Below, piece by piece: positions 18,099 to 24,721 of a stretch of 41,695 bases of DNA. The notes under the pieces were generated by a model. That model did no database searches and had not been told where the DNA came from. It was given only the letters and a program-made list of their open reading frames with translations. Source of the stretch: an uncultured Microscilla sp. (GTDB taxonomy: Bacteria; Bacteroidota; Bacteroidia; Cytophagales; Microscillaceae); contig NZ_CANLRP010000063.1 of the NCBI RefSeq assembly GCF_947493425.1, positions 1 to 41,695 of the forward strand, in the 5' to 3' direction. The number at the start of each line of letters is the position of its first letter. Position 1 is the first letter of the stretch. Position numbers and translations under genes: made by a program.

Positions 18099-18265
18099 CT
18101 AGTGCATTGGGGATTAAATAAATTGCCTATTAATTTGGATGAATTTTGTTTTCTGACGAGTCGTGAAAATGGCGGATAGCCATAGCTATCTAACTTTTTC
18201 ACGAGGAAGTCAGGGGGCAAAAGTCGCCAAAGAATATGTGAGTAACTTAGTACCCAATGCACTAG
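18099..18265. mobile_element. Short inverted-repeat element of a second family (MITE-like)
   Basis: About 167 bp bounded by CTAGTGCATTGGGGATTAAA and, on the reverse strand, CTAGTGCATTGGGTACTAAG. It contains a nested hairpin: CGTGAAAA...TTTTTCACG around GATAGCCATAGCTATC. The ends differ from the TAAGGAAYGG family, but the central GCCATAGCTA palindrome is like that of the element at 14536. Non-coding. Confidence 0.65.
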
Positions 18266-18404
18266 GCATATCTTGTTCCTTAAGTAGCTACACATTTTCT
18301 ATCACCTTGAATTTTAGCGATTTATAAAAACCGCAGTTAAACAAGTATATTACTTAATGGGACACCTGCCCTGGTTGTGGGGTACTGGCAGTACCATTCC
18401 ATAC

Positions 18405-18602
18405 TTAGGAATGGTACCAAAATAAATTTACATTCTTAACCTCATCTTTTGAGGCTATACTTTGTTAAAAAATAGCCGAATAGCGCTGCTATTAGCCGAC
18501 CATCCCTCAAGCTCGCTCAATATCCACTGGATATTGCCGTGCCGCGTCTAGCAACAAAATATTTTATTAAACTATAGAAATTTATTTTTACACCATTCCT
18601 TA
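18405..18602. mobile_element. Short inverted-repeat element (MITE-like) abutting a lipoprotein gene
   Basis: About 198 bp. Left end TTAGGAATGGTACCAAAATA; right end reversed TTAAGGAATGGTGTAAAAAT; both continue into AAATTT. The interior matches the 14536 element in reverse (GATGAGGTTAAGAATGTAAA and CTATAGTTTAA are shared) but with a different, longer central hairpin. It ends 15 bases before the first possible ATG of the next gene and so must supply that gene's promoter or leader, or displace it. Non-coding. Confidence 0.75.
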
Positions 18603-18617
18603 AACAATTTTACACCA

Positions 18618-20216
18618 ATGAAAATCTACAAAACGCATTTATACAACCAACCAATGATGAGAACTCTTTTGGTTATGTTGGCAGTAGGAATAATGCTGGT
18701 TGCCTGTGGCAAAAAAAACAAGCAGGCAGTAAGCAAAGTACACATTCCTAAAACGGCTTCGGTGGCAGCCGTCATTGATTTGAAACAAATCTCAGAAAAA
18801 GCCCCCAACTGGCGAGATGTGTTCAAGGCCGATTTTTTGCAAAAACTTGATGTAGACATAGACAGTAAACAAGTTGCTGATCTTCAGCAGTTGGTCGAAA
18901 GGGTGATTAGCTCTATAGATCAAGACGAAAAATTGTCTGTTTTTAACGGGCAAGTGTCGAAAGACCGCAATAAAAATCATTTTGCCCTGACTTTTGTGAT
19001 CAAAGATGTAGCAGCTTTCGAGAAGGCTTTGACTACTGATAAGGGAATCACTATTGTGAAAAATAAAGACAGCAAGCACGTATTTTTAGATAACAAAACC
19101 ATTCTCTCGTGGAAAGCAGGCTCTGGCTTATTGGTAGGGTATGAGTTTAAAGTAGCCAATGTGCGCGAAGAGCTGGTGAGCAAGGTGACCGAACTACGCA
19201 AAACTACCGCCGCTAATGCCCTGGAAAACAACAACAAAGAGTTTAAAGCCTTATTGGGCGAAAGCCATGACATTGCTATTTGGGCAAACCAACAGGAAAC
19301 CCGCAACTTTAGCCCTTCGGTGGAGATGTACAGCAAACTATCGCCTACTATAGCCAACCTGATCAATGCCACCAAGTATGGCACTTCTTATATTGATTTT
19401 TTGGAGGGTAAAATAGTGATGAATGGTAAGACCATGTTTGATGGTAAGGCTACCGAAAAGTACCAAACCGTGCTAGGGATCAATAATGAGAAAGTAATGA
19501 AAAGTTTGCCCGTTAAAAATCCTTTGCTGTTGATGAGCCTGAGTATTAGCATGAAAGACATCAGGAAGATCATGGAAGAAGAAAATGCCTACAACAAGTT
19601 TGACGCGGAGGCACTGCAAACATTGCAAGAGCTGGATTTGACGGTAAAAGATGTAGCCGAGATGCTGAGTGGAGACCTGGTGGCTGCGGTAGAAGACCTG
19701 GAACTGAACAACTTACAAAAAGCAAGTGCCAAGCTGGTATTGGGCATTGGACTCAATAACCGCAAGGTACTAGAGAAGTTACTGGGCAAATATACAGAGA
19801 TGGGGCTTTTGCAAAAGCAAGACAACATTTATCGTCCGGTAATACCATTGTTGGGCTTTGACCCTCAGATAATAGTAACAGATGATGCGGTGTTTTTGAC
19901 TGCTACCGAAGAGTTTAAAGAGGCCATTACCTCAGCCAAGGCAACCAACCTGAATGAAGAAATGCTCAAAAAAACCAAAGAGAGTAACTTTATGCTCTTT
20001 TTGCGCCCCAGCGAAATATTGAGTAAAATACCTAAAGAGAATTTCTCGGATGAGTTGCTCGAAGAACTGCTACCAAAAATAGAGTCGGTGATAGTAAATA
20101 CCCTGCCTGCCAAAAAAGAAGAACTGGAGGGGAATGTAACGGTGTATTTTAAGGACAAAAAAACCAATGCTTTGCAGCAATTACTTGACTTGGCTCCCCA
20201 AAAGGTGAATAACTAA
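18618..20216 (+). CDS. DUF4836-like lipoprotein
   Basis: A 532-residue exported lipoprotein. The more natural start is ATG 18654 or 18657 (MMRTLLVMLAVGIMLVAC), which gives a normal lipoprotein signal with the lipobox Cys 18 residues in; the first ATG at 18618 adds 12 polar residues. After the Cys comes a basic GKKNKQ with no acidic surface-export signal, so a periplasm-facing position is plausible. 'IPKTASVAAVIDLKQISEKA' near the start and the 'DVAEMLSGDLVAAVEDLEL' block around residue 345 resemble the DUF4836 family of Bacteroidota, whose function is unknown. Two similar alpha/beta halves seem present ('FVIKDVAAFEKAL' and 'LGIGLNNRKVLEKLL'). A strong terminator follows 25 bases after the stop, so it is monocistronic. 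Family call is from memory of the layout. Confidence 0.7.
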   Translation: MKIYKTHLYNQPMMRTLLVMLAVGIMLVACGKKNKQAVSKVHIPKTASVAAVIDLKQISEKAPNWRDVFKADFLQKLDVDIDSKQVADLQQLVERVISSIDQDEKLSVFNGQVSKDRNKNHFALTFVIKDVAAFEKALTTDKGITIVKNKDSKHVFLDNKTILSWKAGSGLLVGYEFKVANVREELVSKVTELRKTTAANALENNNKEFKALLGESHDIAIWANQQETRNFSPSVEMYSKLSPTIANLINATKYGTSYIDFLEGKIVMNGKTMFDGKATEKYQTVLGINNEKVMKSLPVKNPLLLMSLSISMKDIRKIMEEENAYNKFDAEALQTLQELDLTVKDVAEMLSGDLVAAVEDLELNNLQKASAKLVLGIGLNNRKVLEKLLGKYTEMGLLQKQDNIYRPVIPLLGFDPQIIVTDDAVFLTATEEFKEAITSAKATNLNEEMLKKTKESNFMLFLRPSEILSKIPKENFSDELLEELLPKIESVIVNTLPAKKEELEGNVTVYFKDKKTNALQQLLDLAPQKVNN

Positions 20217-20240
20217 GTACAACATTGCCCTATTGATTAA

Positions 20241-20278
20241 ACAGCACCTTTGCGTTACAGGCAAAGGTGCTGTTTTTA
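20241..20278 (+). terminator. Intrinsic terminator of the DUF4836-like gene
   Basis: ACAGCACCTTTGC-GTTACAG-GCAAAGGTGCTGT, a perfect 13-bp stem, then a T-run. It is 25 bases after the stop codon. Confidence 0.93.
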
Positions 20279-20444
20279 TGATTTGGTTAGTCAAAAACTG
20301 GTTGGTGTTGAGTCATGATTTGTACTTTGGACGTTGTGATAAATACACCTATTCTGCACTGCTTTGTTTGGGATTGGCTTTTCAGAAAAACATCCATTTT
20401 TTCAAGCAAGGGTTAGCTAGAGAATACACTACTACCTAAAGCAG

Positions 20445-20479
20445 GCAAAGGTGGGAAGCTTCTCGCTCCCCACCTTTGC
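20445..20479 (-). terminator. Hairpin at the end of the duplicated-domain lipoprotein gene
   Basis: GCAAAGGTGGG pairs with CCCACCTTTGC (11 bp). It lies 23 bases beyond the minus-strand stop codon. The T-run on the minus side is poor, so termination may be imperfect. The stem shares GCAAAGGTG with the convergent terminator at 20241. Confidence 0.6.
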
Positions 20480-20501
20480 AGTGTTATGATTATGGTTGTT
20501 T

Positions 20502-21560
20502 TTACTGCTTTATTTCAAAAAAACAGTTTCTCACAAATCCACGAAAGTCAAAACACACCTGGGCTCCTCGGTTGTAGGCTACCCGCACGCCGTTAGAGTG
20601 TAGCAATTCTGTATCTTTGCCCAAGACTCCTTGTACCACCCCAGGGTAATGGTAAGTAGCCAGTCTCACTTTAGAGTTACCCAAAAACAGGACTTTATCT
20701 CCAGGTACGTCCTTTTTGTGAATACGCAACCAGGTATCTTCTGCCAGGGTACCATCATACGCCCCTCCAGTATTGTTCTTAGACGAAGCAACAAACTTGA
20801 TAAAGCCAGCCTTGAATTTGGCAGCCACATGCCCCACTACATATACGTGAGTGTCTTCTACCATTTGCCCTTCAAGTACCTTACCACGAGCATTCTTTGT
20901 AAGGTATTCATTGTTATGAAACTTTACCGTAGTATTCATTCCGGCAGGCACAAGCTCTACAATAGAGTGGCAGGGAGACACCCATCCGTTTTCGTCAAAG
21001 CAAAGGTTATCTCCTGCCTGATAGGTTACTCGTCTGCCACTAGGGGCAGTTCCCAGACGTGCGCTTCTACCCAAAACTCCCTGAGTTACTCCTGGGTAGT
21101 CGCCACTGGTGGCCATTTCTACCTTGGTATTGTTCATAAACTCCGCCGGATACCCAGGGCCAATCCCTATGCTTCGATTAATGACAAGCGTGGCATTGCC
21201 TGCAAGCTTTCCTTCGTAAACCCCCTTACTATCATACTTGCCAAATTCGTGGGTAAATTTAACCAAAGAACCGCTCCTGAAGCGTGCCGGACGACCACAA
21301 ACGGTCTCAAGGCTGGTTTCCTCTGCCAGGTACCCCTCTGCAATAAACCCGCGATTGTCATATTTTAGAAAGGGGTCATTGAAAAACTTGACATCATAGG
21401 AAATTCCGGCAGGTAGAGCATAGATAGTTCGATTCTTTGCCGAGATGTCAGATTTTTGTGTTGTAGGTGTTGTTTGTGGTGTAACTTTTTCCCGATTTTG
21501 GCAGGCGAAAATGGTGGCCATCAATCCAATAAAGATGGCTAGTTTTGTGATTTTGTACAT
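20502..21560 (-). CDS. Lipoprotein with two tandem copies of an unrecognised domain
   Basis: A 352-residue lipoprotein: MYKITKLAIFIGLMATIFAC puts the lipobox Cys at residue 20. After a Thr/Gln-rich linker come two copies of a domain of about 150 residues (about 50-198 and 203-350). They align along their whole length: 'LPAGISYDVKFFND..LKYDNRG' with 'VPAGMNTTVKFHNNEYLTKNARG', 'GVYEGKLAGNATLVI' with 'GAYDGTLAEDTWLRI', 'DYPGVTQGVLGRSARL' with 'HYPGVVQGVLGKDTEL', and 'LCFDENGWVSPC' with 'VCFDFRGFVRNC'. Each copy ends with a C.....G.....C pair that could form a disulphide. The pattern of short strands and Gly turns suggests all-beta folds. I do not recognise the family. The gene is alone and convergent with its left neighbour. 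Confidence 0.82.
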   Translation of the reverse strand: MYKITKLAIFIGLMATIFACQNREKVTPQTTPTTQKSDISAKNRTIYALPAGISYDVKFFNDPFLKYDNRGFIAEGYLAEETSLETVCGRPARFRSGSLVKFTHEFGKYDSKGVYEGKLAGNATLVINRSIGIGPGYPAEFMNNTKVEMATSGDYPGVTQGVLGRSARLGTAPSGRRVTYQAGDNLCFDENGWVSPCHSIVELVPAGMNTTVKFHNNEYLTKNARGKVLEGQMVEDTHVYVVGHVAAKFKAGFIKFVASSKNNTGGAYDGTLAEDTWLRIHKKDVPGDKVLFLGNSKVRLATYHYPGVVQGVLGKDTELLHSNGVRVAYNRGAQVCFDFRGFVRNCFFEIKQ

Positions 21561-22340
21561 TGTTTTTGATTTTTAAAAATTGTTAAGATTAATTGCGAAA
21601 GCAGGGCTTTAGTTAGGTAATAAGCCACTTGCTTCCTAAGCGATCAAGTATTTATTGTACAAGTAGAAGCCATCATTTTTTGAGGGTTTTGTTGTGCAGA
21701 ACCTTCAATAAGTTTGATATAAAAAACAGTGTTTGATGCAAAGCAAAGCATGGCACGCACTTACTTTTGGGTTTTGTAAAATGACGATTTTTTCAGCGCA
21801 ATTAAAGCGATGCCCTTGAAAAAGGTGATGCTGGAAAAATATCACCTACAGGCCTGATTTTCAGTACAAAACACGCTTTTTTTCTTTGACAACAACTCTC
21901 TGTTTTTGCTCACTTATTCATTAATTACCTGATTTGTGCCAAAAGTACATAACTTTTTTATATTAAAAAAACAGGGGCAAATGCGAAACGGGAGATAGTC
22001 TGCTTCAGACCGGATAAATAATGCCTGTACCGGGTACAAAGGGAAGGTGGAACCCAGCTACAGGGTCTACCAAATGTGCGCCCCATCTAAGTATTAATTC
22101 AAGTTGCAAGTTACAGGTAGCCCCGCAAGCGGGATTTCGCAAGTCCTTAGATACCGATGCATCGGCGCTCAACAAGCTACAAGTTGCTGTTTTTAAAGAA
22201 CTAAAAATATCCAAGTGCCTGATAGCTAAAGTGTTTTTTTGTTACAAACACAACTTACGTTATTATTTGATAAAAGACGTAGCCCAATCAAAAACATCGT
22301 TTTTCACCTCTGGTGTATTACCCATCAAGCGACATAATTC
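21561..22340. other. Intergenic region of about 780 bases, no gene seen
   Basis: Upstream of the duplicated-domain lipoprotein and downstream of the TPR-HTH gene. The stretch 21980-22200 is less AT-rich than its surroundings and includes CCCGCAAGCGGG and GATGCATC palindromes and two AAGTTGC words about 85 bases apart. Short ORFs there lack coding character. A TACTTTTG word on the minus strand (21940-21947) fits the -7 promoter pattern but is 380 bases from the lipoprotein ATG. Confidence 0.45.
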
Positions 22341-24503
22341 TTAGTTTAAACGCTGTTTTTCAAGGACTCGCTCAGTTGATGACAACACCCCAAGGCCAAC
22401 AAAACTCAAGAGAAAGCTATGCAGTTGTTTGGTCGTCTCAAAGTTCATTTTTTTACGCAAACGGTAGTGTTTGGTGTGCACACTTTGCTCTGAAATGGCC
22501 AGCAAATCGGCAATTTCGGTATTATTGAGATTGAGCTTAATCAACGCACACATACGCAAATCGGTTTTGTTCAACTCTGGAAACTGCTGCTTAAGACTGG
22601 TGTAAAAGTCTGGATGTAATTGTTCAAATATGTGGTGAAACCTCTCCCAATCTTTATCTATATTCAAACCAAAGTTTACTAAATTAGCCAATTTGCCTAG
22701 TTGCTTTTTGGTGCTCTTAAAGTCACCTTGCTGACGCACCTCATTTACCATTTGCCGGAGCTGCTGAAGCGCCTGGTTTTTTTGTAGCATGTGCAAAGTA
22801 TGAGCCGTTAGTTGTTGGTTTTGGTTGGCAATGCGTTCTTCCAGCGCTTTTTTCTCTATATTGAGTTTGCTTTCGGTAGCTGCCAAACGTTTATGCATTT
22901 CGCGTTTCAACCACTCATTGGTACAGGCAAGGTTTTGGTTAAGTTTTTCCACCTGGTTATTTTTGCCTTGTTTGTATCTATAAAAACCCAACAACAACAA
23001 CAGCAAGCCCAGTAACACTCCAGTGCCCCCCCATAAAACCTGCCGTTGTCGGCGTTCCTGGTGGCTTTGAACTGTAAATCGGGCTTTTTCCTGGGCTTGT
23101 ACTCGTCCTATAGAATCTTTCTGGCGTAACAACTGATACTGGGTTTGGGTGGAAGCCATTTTTCGGGTAATTTCCTGATTATCCAGGCTATCTTCCATTT
23201 GTTTAAAAACATGGAAACTCTCCAGCGCTTGCTCATAACTTTTGTTGGCCTTGTAAACACTGGCCAATACTTTGTTGCCATTTCTGACTATGTGCGGTAG
23301 GTTGAGTTTTTGAGCCAAGGCAAGGGCTTTTTTCAAGTAACTCAAAGCTTGTCGGTTTTGCTGGCTCCTGTGACAGGCCGTTCCAAGCCCCACCAAGGTT
23401 TCAGCTATTTTGCTTTGCTCACCTTGAGTTTTTCGAATAGCAAGCGATTTTTCAAAATAAGCAATGGCACGTCCATGCTGTTGAACCGTTAGCGTCAGAC
23501 TACCCAACTTAAAGTATCCCGTAGCCATTCCTCCCTGACACCTCATCTGCTGGCTTAGCTGAATAAATTTTTGAAAATAGGGCAAGGCCCAGGTTATTTT
23601 CCTCTGAGCTTCGTACACATTCCCAAGACTGAGGTAGCTCTCGGCCAACCCTTTCTTATTGTTTAGTTTTTTTTCCAGGTGCAACGATTCCTGGTAATAC
23701 TCAAGCGCTCGTTGGTAATGTTGTTGGCGTTCGTAAATACCACCCAGGTTGTGATAGCTCTGAGCTGTTCCTGCTTCGCTTCCTATTTGTTGATAGAGAT
23801 ACAACGCTTGTTGGTGATAGGCCAAAGCCTTCGCCTCGTTCCCTTGCCTGCTACTCACCAACCCCAGGTTATTGTAACTATGGGCTACTCCTAGCTGATC
23901 AGCATTGCTTTGGGCAATGCTTAATGCTTTTTGATAGTACTTTTTCGCCAGAGGGTACTTTCCCAAACTCGCATACACATTGGCTATATTACCCAGACAA
24001 GCTCCCACCAAATGCTCATGACGGCCTTTTTGAGCTATTTGTAAAGCTTGCTGGTAGCGGCCAAGTGCCTTCAGGTACTTACCTTGAGCATGGTACACAT
24101 TGCCCTCAATATTATAGGCCTGGCTTTGCCCTGGCAGGTAATGGTGCTGGCGGGCAAAAGCCTGCAATTGGTGGCCTATTTGCAAGGCTTGTTGGTAGTG
24201 TCCCTTTCCTAAAAAACACCACCCTAAATGATGGCAGGCAGTGGCCTGCCCAGCCACATCCTTGGTTTTGTGAGCCAACGCAATAGCCAGGTTTGCATAA
24301 TGCATAGTTTTAGCCGAGTCGCAAGCCTGACTGTGAACAGAAGCCAACGTATTGTACAGTTTAATGCGCTGGGCTTTGTCTACCTGATGAGTATGTAATA
24401 AATGAGTGAGAGAATCTGTCAGGGATTGAGCCTGGATTGGTAACACATGGGTTAAAAGATACAGGCCAAGCCAAACGAAGGTTATCAAGGGATGGATTTT
24501 CAT
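22341..24503 (-). CDS. Membrane-bound periplasmic-TPR sensor with cytoplasmic LuxR-type HTH
   Basis: A 720-residue predicted one-component regulator. Residues 1-25 are a signal sequence. About 36-430 are roughly ten tetratricopeptide repeats ('SYNNLGLVSSRQGNEAKALA', 'SYHNLGGIYERQQHYQRALE' and similar), expected in the periplasm. A transmembrane helix at about 487-507 ('GVLLGLLLLLLGFY') is followed by a coiled coil (about 510-600). The last part has a LuxR/GerE-like helix-turn-helix (about 644-684: 'LRMCALIKLNLNNTEIADLL' then 'SEQSVHTKHYRLRKKM'). This layout is common in Bacteroidota; it would let an envelope signal act directly on DNA. It lies downstream of a histidine kinase with a similar input region, but a strong terminator separates them. 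Target genes and signal unknown. Confidence 0.88.
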   Translation of the reverse strand: MKIHPLITFVWLGLYLLTHVLPIQAQSLTDSLTHLLHTHQVDKAQRIKLYNTLASVHSQACDSAKTMHYANLAIALAHKTKDVAGQATACHHLGWCFLGKGHYQQALQIGHQLQAFARQHHYLPGQSQAYNIEGNVYHAQGKYLKALGRYQQALQIAQKGRHEHLVGACLGNIANVYASLGKYPLAKKYYQKALSIAQSNADQLGVAHSYNNLGLVSSRQGNEAKALAYHQQALYLYQQIGSEAGTAQSYHNLGGIYERQQHYQRALEYYQESLHLEKKLNNKKGLAESYLSLGNVYEAQRKITWALPYFQKFIQLSQQMRCQGGMATGYFKLGSLTLTVQQHGRAIAYFEKSLAIRKTQGEQSKIAETLVGLGTACHRSQQNRQALSYLKKALALAQKLNLPHIVRNGNKVLASVYKANKSYEQALESFHVFKQMEDSLDNQEITRKMASTQTQYQLLRQKDSIGRVQAQEKARFTVQSHQERRQRQVLWGGTGVLLGLLLLLLGFYRYKQGKNNQVEKLNQNLACTNEWLKREMHKRLAATESKLNIEKKALEERIANQNQQLTAHTLHMLQKNQALQQLRQMVNEVRQQGDFKSTKKQLGKLANLVNFGLNIDKDWERFHHIFEQLHPDFYTSLKQQFPELNKTDLRMCALIKLNLNNTEIADLLAISEQSVHTKHYRLRKKMNFETTKQLHSFLLSFVGLGVLSSTERVLEKQRLN

Positions 24504-24623
24504 AATAGTTGAGAATTTGACAACAAAACTTACTTGTCCTTAAGATAAACGACTTCGTTGAGGATGCATAAAATGCCTGATGGACAAATAATGGACTTGC
24601 CAAAAGTTGTAAGGTCAAAAACT

Positions 24624-24660
24624 AAAAAAGTTGGTACCTTCATTCAGTACCAACTTTTTT
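24624..24660. terminator. Strong bidirectional intrinsic terminator
   Basis: AAAAAAGTTGGTAC-9-base loop-GTACCAACTTTTTT, a perfect 14-bp stem with A- and T-runs inside it. It sits 60 bases past the stop of the histidine kinase gene and ahead of the TPR-HTH gene, so the two are likely transcribed separately. Confidence 0.93.
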
Positions 24661-24721
24661 GCCGCCAGGTCTCTGGTTTGTTTTTATTCCTCCAGGGCAA
24701 GTCTTTAGACCTTTGATGCCA

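Noticed and set aside
20233..20439. 68-residue plus-strand ORF after the DUF4836-like gene
   Set aside because: It starts before and runs through a perfect 13-bp terminator hairpin and shows no recognisable domain.
22021..22344. 107-residue plus-strand ORF in the intergenic region
   Set aside because: Consists of palindrome-rich DNA, overlaps the end of the TPR-HTH gene on the other strand, and a rival ORF covers the same DNA in the other direction.
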